Both the position numbers and the translations under genes were made by a program. This document shows positions 12,470 to 23,720 of a stretch of DNA of 64,000 bases, in pieces. Each line of letters starts with the position of its first letter. Position 1 is the stretch's first letter. The DNA comes from Iris pallida. Taxonomy: Eukaryota > Streptophyta > Magnoliopsida > Asparagales > Iridaceae. The notes under the pieces were generated by a model, which saw only the letters and a program-made list of their open reading frames with translations, was not told where the DNA came from and did no database searches. Where the stretch lies: contig JANAVB010002199.1 in assembly GCA_029216955.1 (NCBI GenBank), forward strand, positions 12,352,585 to 12,416,584. Reading direction: 5' to 3'.

Positions 12470-13729
12470 AGAAGTCTTGATATTGGTTTGAAAGAGATGG
12501 TAACATTAGAAGAGGAATGACTGTGTGAGACGTCAGTTTGCGTCGAGTCTTGCATGGTCATTGGACAACTTGTCGACAAGGGTGAGTTTCCTCGAGCGAC
12601 AACCCGGGATCACTGGACCGACTCGGCCTAGGAGGAAACACGGTATAGCCGTAGCTGGACGAACCGCTCGGGTTATTCGAGAACTTTCAGCGGGGCTAGA
12701 TACTTGCGTTGAAAGGATCGCCGAATAGCAAGGCTATAGTCCAGAATAGCTTGTCATGCTAGTGTCTAATTCATATAAATGAGTCGGCACGGGCGGCAAT
12801 CCGCGAGTGTGCCTTTGGATTGAGTCGAGTATTGAGTGTACTATATCAAGGAGTCGAGTTGGATGTGTGTGTATAGTTTGAACACAATGTTGGGCCTAAG
12901 ATTTGGTTGCAACGTAGGCGACGTGCTTCGGCACGAGATGTGGCGTCGAGTCTTATGTTGTCGGCATATAAGTTGCATAGTTTGGATGTGAGTTGTCTTG
13001 AGTCTAAGTCAGGAAAGGCCGCAAGGCAAAGTCGGTCGAGTGACACTTGACCCACAAGTCTTGATGGGTCAGTTGATGATTTAGTAGCGAAGGGCCGCGA
13101 GGCGGCGATATGATTGAGTCTCATTGAGCTGCGAGGTACGGCCTCAACAAGGACTTATAGCATGGTCACACGGGAATGGAGTCTTATCGCGTAGTTGCGT
13201 CTCTGATTTTAAGCCATAAGGCAAGCACGACTTGATAGGTTAACGTTGTTGAGTCGACGTTGTTGTTGCAAGCACGGGATGGTCTAAAGACACAAAATCG
13301 GCCAAGGCGTCTGTCCTAAAACCGATCCTAAGGAAAGAGTAGAAAGACAATCATAAAGGGACTATGTTACATACAATGTAAATTAACGTGTTGGTTTTGT
13401 ATGGGTGGACGAGGAGCTCATTCTACCAGTACAGTTGAGTACTGACACCCACATAGTTTTCATGTGCATGCACAGGTAGAAACTCTTGGCGCGGAGCTCG
13501 CTTGGATGCGTCGAGACACGAAGTTCCTTGGCGATTCGAAGTGTGCGGCGCGTGTATTCAAGACTTATACAGGACATAATGTATGGACGTTGCCTTCCAA
13601 AGCATCCGCTGGCTCAAGACATGTATTGAGAGATGAGAGAGAGCTGAGTAACTTGTAAATGTGAGAAGAGTGAGCTTGAGTGACTTGTAATCTTGGCCTT
13701 GCGCCCATTGTAATCTTTGATCCAATATC

Positions 13730-13735
13730 AATAAA
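13730..13735 (+). terminator. poly(A) signal of the LARD LTR
   Basis: AATAAA about 200 bp before the LTR end. The same motif occurs in the 3' LTR near 18749. It probably marks the end of the R region. Confidence 0.5.
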
Positions 13736-13862
13736 GAGCTTCCTTTGAATGACTTGTGTTTTGTTCTTAATTTCCGCTGCTATTATTCAAAGTCTCTGTT
13801 TGGGACTTCTGTGCGACGACCCCGTCGCAGCCGCTGAAATCGGCCGTTATGGAACCCGCCTT

Positions 13863-13887
13863 GCACGAGCGCAATCTAGGCTCGTGC
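13863..13887 (+). other. stem-loop near the LARD LTR end
   Basis: GCACGAGC and GCTCGTGC flank a 9-base loop and can form an 8-bp GC-rich stem. The element is exactly conserved in the 3' LTR (18885-18909). Confidence 0.7.
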
Positions 13888-13941
13888 GGCATCACGCCTT
13901 AGCGAGGACGATCGCTCCTACGGGAGCGGGGCGTGACATAA

Positions 13942-13953
13942 TGGTATCAGAGC
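13942..13953 (+). other. LARD primer binding site (tRNA-iMet)
   Basis: TGGTATCAGAGC lies three bases after the LTR end. Confidence 0.93.
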
Positions 13954-16480
13954 ACGGCTTTACGTCCTTGGACTATCGATTGAATTCTTTAACTCCGTTG
14001 TTTCCGCAAACTCTAAATTGTTGCTTCCGCAAAGTTGATATCGTTGGTGCGCTCTCTCTCAAATGTCCCACGGGATGTCCATACAATAAGTCTAAATAAT
14101 TTGCAAAACGTAGGAGAACAGTTTTTGAAAAGAAACAAAAAGATGGTTTGCGTAAGCACGATTGGCTAAGTCGGGCTGGGCATATACACCAAAGTTGCGT
14201 CGACCTTAGCAAAGTCGAGTGCGGAATTCGTAATGTTTCGAGCTAGAATGAGTTGAACTCGATTGAGTAAAGTGAGATGACTATCGATATGGATGCTATC
14301 GAGCGATGATATCGTTGGTGCGATATAGATGAGCGTGCTTGGAAATTGAGGAATGGTTCGAACGGAAAACTTGATGAAGTTGATTTTGATTCGAATGATA
14401 GTTTTGAGGATTTGTCGAATGACTTCATCCCTGAGTGGTGTATGCGATAGCTTCAGGGATGTCGATCGATGGATTGAGGATACGGGGTGTCGATGAGTCT
14501 ATCAGTAAACGCCGCACGTATGCAAAGCCGTAGATTGAATATCGTTGAATAAGTTTTAGTCTTGAAGTTTGACGAGTTGATTCGAACGACCTAGAAGTTT
14601 ACGCACACTGAACGTGCACGGGATCGAGGATTGCGCGAGCATGAAATGCAAAATGACTGAGTAGGTGAAATCGAATCAAGAAAAGTTAGGGTGTACGAAT
14701 GGATGACTTGATCGAAGAAATTGATACGGATCGTATACGAAAAGTTAGCACGACATGTAGACAGCGTGCATGAAGGGTTTGATTTTGAAGTTACGCGAAT
14801 GACTCTAAGGATTGGATTGAATGTTGCTCGATGATTTGAGTTAGTAAAGGGACGATGCGAATTGAGGAAATACGTTGGTCGATGACTTAAGATAAAGGGA
14901 TGAACGAATACGCAAATTTGGGTTTGAGGAATTTGATGTTGTGAATGATTCGAGGGATAATGATCGAACTTGAATTGAATGTCGAGGAGATTATTCAGTC
15001 GAACGATGGCATCATTCGTACAACTCGAAATTGGTTGCAAAGGAAGATCGTCTGGTTACGCATATCGTCGATGGTATTGAGGCGTATCAAAGATCGATAT
15101 GCGATAACTCGAGGGTACTCTGACTCGGCGAATGACGATCGTGCAAATGTTATTGTTCGGTTGCATGCTATACTTAGAATTTTGATCGAGATGAATGTTG
15201 GATGAAAGTGATCGTGTCTTGATAGTTACGTTGATAGCCACAACGTCGACGATCTTGTCTTACGCGAGTGCAACTCTAGCCTCGCACATGCGTTGCGTCG
15301 GATTTGGGGCGATCGTTCCGCGTGAGCGCTGACATGGTGATTCATGTCGCGGGAATGATTGAACTCGGAAAATCATGATGCGGCAACTTTGATTGTCTCG
15401 ACTTGTCGGTTTGATGCGAAGGAAAATTTGAGGATGTTAGGACTTGCGATTGATGAATGAAATAAACTCGAGGATTGAGTAGGTCCAATCCGCGCATCGA
15501 GAATGAATTAATCTAGACTCGAACAAGAGTTACGTCCCGATGATGATGATTATCCCGCGGGAGCGTGCATGGTGATTCATACCCACCGTGGATAATCTGA
15601 CTCGCGTGAGATCGGGGCGCAACATATTGTTAAGCTAGACGACCTTATGATCAATTATGTGAATTGGAATAGATGACTTAGGAAATGTGGAATGTGAAAT
15701 TTTGGTTAGCGACTAAATTGTGTCATAGCATGCTTGAATTGAGAAGGATTGATAGGCGAACTATATCGAACGTGTTTGAAGGGATAGAATATACAAGATG
15801 ACTTATTGAATGAGCGATTTTGATACGTCGTGAAATTGGTTGAACGTGAGTTGTTGTAGGATGGCTTTGCTGAATGACTCGGACCCCGTGCGACGAATGT
15901 TAGGATGTGTGTAGGAAATCTATGTTCGAAGTTTAGAAATCGGAGTGACGCGAGCTTGGGTAGAAAATTCCGTACTATCAATTTGGTTTGACCTTAGGAT
16001 GGGGTCAGTGTTGATATTGTTGTTTGGAAACTATGATTCCAATACTGACGGATGACTTTAGCCTAAAGACATAGCCTAGCGGTTAGGCAGACGTCCCGAT
16101 GCGGAGCGATAGGAATTGTGGAGGCACCACTCACGAGGCTCGATTGACATGTACGTATATCAAGGACGCCCGAATATGTGCACGATCCGACTCGAGTGGT
16201 GATGGTGGATTCTCTATCACGAGGCTTGGCTGAAATGCATGTATTTTGGGGACGCCTGGAATGTGTGCACGATCTATACTAAGTGATACGTTGAATTCAA
16301 GTGAGACTTGAGGAACAGGAAAGTGTCGAGGATTTTGAGATTTTAAGTTTTGAAGAAAAAATTGTGGGTAGCACGAGCATGGCTCGAATTTGAGGGAACG
16401 CATAGGAGAAGTGTGTGCGAGAGTCCTTGAATGTTGAGTAAAGTGATAAGTCGATAAGTGTACTCAGTTAGTTTCGAGGA
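13954..16480 (+). other. LARD internal non-coding region
   Basis: About 2.5 kb with many CGA/TCGA words and no reading frame related to gag or pol. Two stretches (about 15257-15345 and 15505-15580) echo the LTR end plus primer-site region in decayed form. The phrase GAGTGGTGTATGMGA near 14431 repeats the sequence just before the 3' LTR. Confidence 0.7.
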
Positions 16481-16506
16481 CGAAACTTTTTCTGAGTGGT
16501 GTATGA
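16481..16506 (+). other. polypurine-side motif before the LARD 3' LTR
   Basis: CGAAACTTTTTCTGAGTGGT then GTATGA directly abuts the 3' LTR. The context GAGGACGAAACTTTTTCT is typical of the 3' end of plant Ty3/gypsy elements and almost matches the chromovirus junction at 57668-57700. A strong G-run polypurine tract is absent. Confidence 0.6.
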
Positions 16507-18960
16507 TGTAGTGTCCCGTCCCGCTCAATCAATCAGAGGAATCGAAACGCCGACGGCGTTTGAACTTAGCCTTGCAACGGCTGCTCGAAGACATCGCTCG
16601 GTCAAGACGAACGCTCGCTCAGGTGGGGTAGTTTCGGTGAACTCGCCTCATCTTTGCCTTCACATAATAAATTGCATATTTTCAACTCGCACAAGTAGGC
16701 TTGATAATAAAAGAGACGAATCCACATAGCTAAAGGGAATAATCCCGACGGGTCAAATTGAGTTAGAATATGAAAAGGTCCAACGATCGGATTAGAGTTG
16801 GTGCACGGCGTGCTTTGAAAATGACACTCGGTCCTTCGTACCGTGGCTTGGGAGAAGGAAAGTTGGTTGAGTAGGCGAAGTTATGATCGTAGCCTAAGTC
16901 ATAGGCGTTGCCCGCATGAATGCTTCATAAAGCATGCACGGTCCCATCGTCCAAGGCTTGGCATAGCCTTGGCTTGCCCATGAGTTAAGTTGCGTTGAGC
17001 GGCTTGTGACCTAAGTCTAGGCACCCGAGTAACTTGGTCGTTCAAGTCGAATGCGTGCACGGCACGATCCATTAAGGCAAAGCTTGACGCAGCCTTTGCT
17101 CGTTAAGTTGTTGCGAAGTTAAGTTAAGGCAAAGTTATGTCGGTCGACCTAAGACGTTACAAGTACCGTCCCGCTCTTTCGCGGTTTGTCAAAGTTAAGT
17201 AGCCCACGACCTCAAGGCCAGTCGACATGGGCAGGAGTGTCTCGCAGAGCACGATTGGCTTAAGGCACGATGCATGGACTTAGTGTTTAAGGCACTAGCC
17301 ACGGTTGATTTAAAGTGAGTTATGGAAAAAGGAAGCTATCGAAAGGTTATTCCTAAGTTGAGTAAAAAGGATATTGCATCAAGGGAGAAGGCTCGCGACC
17401 GTGGGTCGTCGAGGGATCTCAAGGAGCATCAAGGGAGAAGGCTCGCGACCATGGGTCGTCGAGGGATCTCAAATGATAGAAGTCTTTATATTGGTTTGAA
17501 AGAGATGGTAACATTGGAAGAGGAATGACTGTATGAGACGTCAGTTTGTGTCGAGTCTTGCATGGTCATTGGACAACTTGTCGACAAGGGTGAGTTTCCT
17601 CGAGCGACAACCCGAGGCCACGGGACCGACTCGGCCTAAGAGGAAACACGGTATAGCCGTACCTGGACAAACCGCTCGGGTTATTTGAAAACTTTCAGCG
17701 GGGCTAGCTACTTGCGTTGAAAGGGTCGCCGAATAGCAAGGCTATAGTCCAGGATAGCTTGTCATGCTAGTGACTAATTCATATAGATGAGTCGGCACGG
17801 ACGGCAATCCGCGAGTGTGCCTTTGGATTGAGTTGAGTATTGAGTGCACTATATCAAGGAGTCGAGTTGAATGTGTGTGTATAGTTTGAACACAATGTTG
17901 GGCCTAAGATTTGGTTGCAACGTAGGCGACGTGCTTCGGTACGAGATGTGGCGTCGAGTCTTAGTTGTCGGCATATAAGTTGCATAGTTTGGATGTGAGT
18001 TGTCTTGAGTCTAAGTCAGGAAAGGCCGCAAGGCAAAGTCGGTCGAGTGACACTTAACCCACAAGTCTTGATAGGTCAGTTGATGATTCAGTAGAGGGCC
18101 GCGAGGCGGCAAGGGCCGCGAGACGGCGATATGATTGAGTCTCGTTGAGTTGCGAGGCACGGCCTCAACAAGGACTTATAGCATGGTGACACGGGAATGG
18201 AGTCTTATCGCGTAGTTGCGTCTCTGATTTTAAGCCGTAAGGCAAGCACGACTTGATAGGTTAACGTTGTTGAGTCGACGTTGTTGTTGCAAGCACGGGA
18301 TGGTCTAAAGACACAAAATCGGCCAAGGCGTCTGTCCTAAAACCGGTCCTAAGGAAAGAGTAAAAAGACAATCATAAAGGGACTATGTTACACACAAAGT
18401 AAATTAACGTGTTAGTTTTATATGGGTTGGCGAGGAGCTCATTCCACCAGTACAGTTGAGTACTGACACCCACATAGTTTTCATGTGCAGGCACAGGTAG
18501 AAGCTCGTGGCGCGGAGCTCGCTTGAATGCGTCGAGGCACGAAGTTCCTTGGCGATTCGAAGTGTGCGGCAGCGTGTATTCAAGACTTATACAGGACATA
18601 ATGTATGGATGTCGCCTTCCAAAGCATCCGCTGGCTCAAGACATGTATTGAGAGATGAGAGAGAGCTGAGTGACTTGTAAATGTGAGAAGAGTGAGCTTG
18701 AGTGACTTGTAATCTTGACCTTGCGCCCATTGTAATCTTTGATCCAATATCAATAAAGAGCTTCCTTTGAATGACTTATGTTTTGTTCTTAATTTTTGCT
18801 GCTATTATTCAATGTCTCTGCTTGGGACTTCTGTGCGACGACCCCGTCGCAGCCGCTGAAATCGGTCGTTATGGAATCCGCCTTGCACGAGCGCAATCTA
18901 GGCTCGTGCGGCATCACGCCTTAGCGAGGACGATCGCTCTTACGGGAGCGGGACGTGACA
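16507..18960 (+). repeat. LARD 3' LTR
   Basis: Same TG...CA boundaries as the 5' LTR, 15 bp longer, mostly because of a small local duplication in the GGCCGCGAGRCGGC segment near 18095-18125. Confidence 0.93.
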
Positions 18961-18965
18961 TTATT

Positions 18966-20040
18966 TCCCCCCCATTTTTGTGTATCATAAGTAGCATAAG
19001 TGTTTTCATAACGCAAGGTGCATACGAGGCGCATGGTACACATAACGCTTGAGACGCAAGGCGCATGACGTGGTGTGTGCCTCATTGAAGTGAGCCACAC
19101 ATTTTTTGTTTATTTTAAAACTCCAAAAACACAATAAGGGTGATTGCAATATCCTAACCAATCATTTCAGTTTAGAAAATTTGTAAATTTAAAAATCTCA
19201 CTCAGAACTGCTGGATTCAACAACGTAGACAGTTCGTAAAGAAAGATCGATGATATCCTAAAGATAACTAGTTTGGCAAGCGAGAAAAAAAAAGTAAAAA
19301 ATAATTCACAAGAATTAAGTTGCAAAATAAAATAGCACACTTGATGAAGCTAACTAGACTTTGGCATGAAAATTTCGTCGATGCAAGAAAATCATGGACA
19401 AAGACTAAATTGAAGTTATAAAAAAAGGAGACCATAAAAAGAAAAAAATTTGAAACTTGCAAATTAAAAAATAACTTGAATCATTTGGCTGGCAATAAGT
19501 TGTTAGCAATCGAGAGATGACAATCAAACAATAATTGATGAAGAATTGAAAGAGGGTCGAAAGATGAAAGATAAAGAAGTTTTGGAAGTAGAAAATTAAT
19601 GTATTAATGTATTAATGTAGTAGTAGGTTAAAGTAGAGTGCATCTTATGGGTTCATGATTGAGCCAAAACAAAGTAAAACCTAAAGTTCATGTTAGGCTT
19701 CATGAGGCGATGCTTCAACGAAGAGCATATCCCCGCATCACGGCAAGGCGCCTTGGTGTGCCACACTACGCCTCGCGCCAATGGCTCATGCCTCAATGCA
19801 CTATTGACATCAACGAGTAACATCAAGATCCAATCGGAAATATTACCTTTTTCATGTCAAATTATGAATTTTGTTTGTTATTATTTAAGAAAAATAAATC
19901 AAGTTTTGCCCCAAGTACTCCACTCGAAGTACCAATGAAAAACTCCTAAGTACTCTACTCCAACCAATCTACTATACAGCCTTTTAAGTTTTCAACCATC
20001 CCATGAATCATATTTTGCTCCATCCTAGGACGCCCGGCGA
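18966..20040. other. intron sequence with a possible degraded MITE
   Basis: Blocks rich in AAGGCGCATG/TGAGGC at 19010-19110 are mirrored by GCGAGGC/CGCCTTG-type sequence at 19700-19800, with AT-rich DNA between. This arrangement resembles the MITE at 20872-21405 but is too decayed for ends or a target duplication to be set. Confidence 0.4.
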
Positions 20041-20546
20041 TGTAGCGTAGATTCTTCTGAATCCTTCCTATTTCTTTTTCTTTCTTTTTTTAGCTTCATC
20101 TTTTTTTATGATAGAGTTGTTAAGAATCATATTCCTTTTATGACTTTTATTTTGACTCTATCTTTTATTAGGATATGTTTTATCATTATTTGATTAGGAT
20201 TAGAATTTATTTTTTATTAAGATTAGATTATCATAAAAGTCCTATAAATAGGCACATTTTGTATACAATTGAAAAATAACTTTTAATCAATAAAATTCTT
20301 CTTTAAGTTCTGAGATTTGTTCTCTTCTTTTCTTGGTCGTGGACTAGGCTATACCGTGGATTCGGAAGCCCCTCACTTGAGGTTTTCAAGCAACCTTCGT
20401 GCGGACCCCTCATAAGACCATCCGTCGGAGTTTTCGCGGCACCGCTTCGCTCTCACCAAGAACGGTGGTCCAATTATCGTCATTACCGATAGACTTGGCC
20501 ATTGCCAACCACGAAGATAAGCCCATTCCGCTATCACGTTGCATCA
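20041..20546 (+). repeat. 5' LTR of a decayed Ty3/gypsy element
   Basis: A 506-bp LTR, TGTAGCGTAGATTC to GTTGCATCA, followed by a primer-site-like sequence. Its first about 280 bp match the LTR start at 23309. It contains a TATAAATAGG promoter-like box near 20244. Confidence 0.8.
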
Positions 20547-20548
20547 AG

Positions 20549-20560
20549 TAGTATCAGAGT
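20549..20560 (+). other. damaged primer binding site
   Basis: TAGTATCAGAGT differs at two positions from the usual TGGTATCAGAGC and lies three bases after the LTR. Confidence 0.7.
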
Positions 20561-20871
20561 CCCACAGATCAAGGATTCCAATTTTTGGAAACCTTTGGAA
20601 ATCCTTCTTTTGCGAAACAACAATGGCAAAAACAGTAACATGCGAGGAGTTTGAATAGCCAGTGTGTATCGTTAGACGACTATTGCTAGCCCCAAAGATT
20701 GAAGAACCGCCACAGCGCCACAATATCATTCGAACCTGATGCAAGGTCAAAGATAAGCTATGCGACGTCATAATTGATAATGGGTGCATAAAGAATATTG
20801 TTTCAAGAGTAATGGTAGAGAAGATAGGACTGGCCAAAGAAAAACATCCGGCTCCATATAAGATTGGTCGG

Positions 20872-21405
20872 GTAGTCAAAGGCACAAGGCGCACTCGAGG
20901 CGCAAAGGGTCTATATCGCCCGAGGTGCAAGACGTACTTAAGGCATGCACGAGTGAAGTGAGACGCAAAATAAAAAAATAAAAAAATATACATAAATAAA
21001 TTAGTAACATAAGAAATAAAATGAAATAACATATTGAAACTAATAAAAACATGTTAACATAACAAAGTAAACTAGCATAGCAACAATAACACTCAACAAA
21101 ACTAACAAAAATTTGTATTTTTCTACCACACTTTTAGTAAATTTTAGTTTTTCAAGTTCAACTATAGCCAACTTTAACAACCGTGAAAAGGAATACCTTC
21201 CTACCACTTGTATGAGGTAAGAGCTCTCTCTCTTTTTATTGTAAAAAATAAAAAAAAATACATAAGACGCGCATTTTCTTTGTTGTGCCTTGCTAAAAGG
21301 CGCACCTAAGGCGCGCCTTGAGTGCGCCCGGAGAACTGCGCCTCACCTAGTAAAGTGCAAGACGTAGATGTTGTGCCATGCTCCGAGGCGCGCCTTTGAC
21401 TACCA
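20872..21405. mobile_element. hAT-like MITE with GTAGTCAAAGGC ends
   Basis: The termini GTAGTCAAAGGC and GCCTTTGACTAC are perfect inverted repeats. Subterminal AAGGCGC-rich blocks pair across an AT-rich centre. Flanking sequence TTGGTCGG (20864-20871) and TAGGCCGG (21406-21413) is an imperfect 8-bp duplication. Removing it rejoins the retropepsin frame of the host gypsy element, which supports the boundaries. Confidence 0.8.
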
Positions 21406-21850
21406 TAGGCCGGATTCAACAGGACTGCAACACGTCTCTGAAGTTTGTCGCATATCCTTCTCCATCGAAAAGACCTACAAAGATGAAGTCTTGTTTAATA
21501 TTGTCAACATGGACTATTGCCACATCATCCTCGATCGGCCGTGACAATTTGACAAAAATGTCACGTATCGGGAAAGAGAGAACACATATTCCTTCCTTCA
21601 AGATGAACGATGTCTCACTCTCCTTTCATTAGCACCAGACGATGTTCCAAAAACTAGTCCACAAGCACAAAAGGAGCTCGAGCGTTCCCACAACAGCTTC
21701 CTCCTCAGAGCACCAATTGTCATTGTTGAAAATGAGGACGAAAAGATTGAGAAGAACATATCAAAGTCGGATGCATCCATTGCAAATACTGAGCTAAAAT
21801 CTTTAAACCCTCAAGAAGAGATGATGTTACATGTTTCTAATCAAGAAACA

Positions 21851-22612
21851 GAGTGTTCTAAAAATCGGCCTAGGCGGTGCCTAGGCGCTAGGAGGCCGTC
21901 GGCTGCACCGAAAAGGCCCTAGGCGGCCGGCCTAGGCGTTGGGCGGGTGTAGACGGGCCTAGGCGGCCCTAGTCGGACCTAGGCGGCCGGTTTTAGCCAA
22001 ATTTTTTTGCAATTTTCAAAAAAAAAATCAAAAAAATTCATATTTGACAAAATAAAATACTTACCTGTCGTCGCCATTTGCCGCCGTCGTCGCCGTCGCC
22101 GACGCCGACTGCTGCTGCTGTTGTTGTTGTTGTTGTTGATGTCGTCGTCATCGAGGGGAGGAGGAGGGGAGAGTGGAGCGGAGGGGAGGAGGAGAGGGGG
22201 GAGCGGAGAGGGGAGGAGGAGGGGAGAGGGGAGCAGAGGGGAGGAGGAGAGGGGAGCGGAGAGAAGGAGGGGAGGAGAGGAGAGAGGGGAGAGGAGAAGT
22301 CTGTTGTGCAGACTCTCTCTCCTCTCCTCCCCCTTATATTTTTTTTCTATGTTAAAAAAGTGAAGGAAAAAAACGTTTAAAGGATTCGAACCCCTAACCC
22401 CTCACCAATAGAAGACTTAAGTATAGCTACTCTAGCCATAAAGGCTCAATAGTTTTTGTGTCTATAGGTCACATACATGTTATTTATATATATATATATA
22501 TACTCATGAACTTAGAAAAAAATTAAAAAAAATCAAATCGGCGCCTAGGGGCCCTAGGTGGTAGTCGGGGCCCTCAACGCACCGACTCCGTCTAGCGAAA
22601 TCTATAACATTG
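21851..22612. mobile_element. GC-rich hAT MITE, copy 3
   Basis: The 762-bp element has ends GAGTGTTCTAAAAATCGG / inverse of CAATGTTATAGATTTCG. A perfect 8-bp duplication AAGAAACA flanks it at 21843-21850 and 22613-22620. It sits in reverse relative to copy 2. The GA-rich tract (22150-22300) and triplet tract lead, on the minus strand, to ACAG|GTAAGTATT at 22065/22064. Both GC subterminal arms (CCTAGGCGG) are preserved. It is inserted in the gypsy remnant and so is younger than it. Confidence 0.93.
22381..22450 (-). other. tRNA-like segment inside hAT MITE copy 3
   Basis: On the minus strand GGTTCGAATCC is a perfect pol III B-box core, with an A-box-like GGCTAGAGTAGC about 40 bases upstream. 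No cloverleaf can be completed. It could be a captured tRNA or SINE head, or coincidence. Confidence 0.35.
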
Positions 22613-23295
22613 AAGAAACATGATTAAGTGAAAAGAAGGACACGATAATCTTCGATGAAACAATTGCGGAAGCTACAGAGATGAATTCTTCAGGAAGAAC
22701 ACTCAAGAGAAAAAGAGGTCTTTCCCAAAGATGATGGCTCAAAAATATAGTACAAGATCTCCAAAGATAATTCTGAAAAGGTATATCGGCAAAGTTTATA
22801 CGACAAACAAAAAAAATTCAATGGAGTCAACTAGCCCATTCGTGCACCTCAAAAATCGTGTTTTGAAGCCATCGATAATAAAGTTTGTAGTCATCTACTT
22901 TGAAGATATCCTGATTATAGCAAGAGCCAAGCTGATTATCTGAAGCACCTCAGGAAAGTTCTCAATCTTCTTCGAATAAAGAAGTATAACTTACTAACCA
23001 ACTCATCTTCTTGGAATTTGTGGTTAGCGTCGATGGCCTCAATGTTGATAAAGAGAAGATTCCGACAATTCACAATTGGCCTACTACGAAGATAATGACT
23101 AAAGTTCAAAGCTTCCATTCTCGCCAACTTCTACCAACGATTCATCCACAACTTTAGCACAATCGTGACGCCAGTGACAGAATGCATAAAGACATGCAAA
23201 TCTCGACAACCTTCAATGTCGTCGATCTTTACGAGTATTTTTCACCTCACAACAGCTTTATTCTGAGAAGAACTCAGGGACGAGTTATCTTGAAG

Positions 23296-23308
23296 CAGGG
23301 GAGACTGA
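23296..23308 (+). other. polypurine tract of the decayed gypsy element
   Basis: GCAGGGGAGACTGA-type purine tract immediately before the 3' LTR start at 23309. Confidence 0.8.
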
Positions 23309-23520
23309 TGTAGCATGGATTCTTATGAATCTTTACGATAGAGTTGTTAAGAATCATATCCCTTTTAGGACTCTTTTATGTTTTATCTTTATTTGATTAG
23401 GATTATAATTTATTTTTTATTAAGATTAGGTTATCATAAAAGTCCTATAAATAGGTACCTTCTATATGCAATGGGAGAACAACATTTAATCAATAAAATT
23501 CTTCTTTAAGTTCTGAGATT
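23309..23520 (+). repeat. truncated 3' LTR of the decayed gypsy element
   Basis: Starts TGTAGCATGGATTC and follows the 5' LTR up to AAGTTCTGAGATT. Beyond this the sequence degenerates into short repeats of TTTTAATCAAWAAAATT, so the right half is lost. Confidence 0.8.
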
Positions 23521-23662
23521 TTAATCAATAAAATTATGTTATGAGATTTTAATCAAAAAAATTCTTCAAACGACATGCCGACAAAATAAAATCAATGTTG
23601 TGTTCATGTTGCCGTGTCTTTATTATGTTGTGTTGCATTGATTCATGTCAAATTTGTGTATG

Positions 23663-23720
<58 letters not shown>

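Larger units (their letters stand above)
11500..13938 (+). repeat. LARD 5' LTR
   Basis: Starts TGTAGTGTCCCG and ends GGGGCGTGACA. It holds a tandem 50-bp repeat, a poly(A) signal and a stem-loop near the 3' end. Small open frames such as 12314-12520 recur in the 3' LTR only because the LTRs are copies; they show no family resemblance. Confidence 0.93.
11500..18960 (+). mobile_element. non-autonomous LTR retrotransposon (LARD type)
   Basis: This is a complete 7461-bp element: two LTRs of 2439 and 2454 bp with TG...CA ends, a perfect 5-bp target duplication TTATT (11495-11499, 18961-18965), a primer site and a polypurine-side motif. The 2.57-kb internal region has no gag or pol similarity in any frame and no long reading frame, so it cannot move itself. 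The LTRs are closely similar with scattered substitutions and a few short indels, implying moderately recent insertion. Its LTR start, LTR-end block and polypurine-tract context match the Ty3/gypsy chromovirus at 55838-62602, the likely source of its enzymes. It lies inside the proposed TIM8 intron, antisense to the gene. Confidence 0.93.
20547..23308 (+). pseudogene. decayed Ty3/gypsy gag-pol remnant
   Basis: Plus-strand fragments in shifting frames. A retropepsin-like segment at about 20745-20871 has IIDNG in place of the usual D-S/T-G and a following VEKIGL. It continues after a MITE at 21414-21600, where the other frame reads VNMDYCHIILDRP, the usual end of the protease domain. Reverse transcriptase sequence at about 22870-23200 includes YFEDIL, where YxDD is expected, then VVSVDG and EKI...WP. 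Frameshifts, stops and two MITE insertions rule out function. gag is not recognisable. Confidence 0.8.

Noticed and set aside
12314..12520. 68-codon frame found twice (also 17322-17528), suggesting conservation
   Set aside because: The two are the paired LTRs of one element, so the similarity says nothing about selection. It includes a tandem repeat and has no family resemblance.
14591..15040. 149-codon minus-strand frame in the LARD interior
   Set aside because: No gag/pol or host similarity recognised. The TCGA-rich composition leaves the minus strand open by chance.
20544..21032. 162-codon minus-strand frame
   Set aside because: Runs across the gypsy remnant into a MITE, antisense to recognisable protease sequence.
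22007..22380. Arg/Gly/Glu-rich open frames
   Set aside because: Translations of the GA tract of hAT MITE copy 3.
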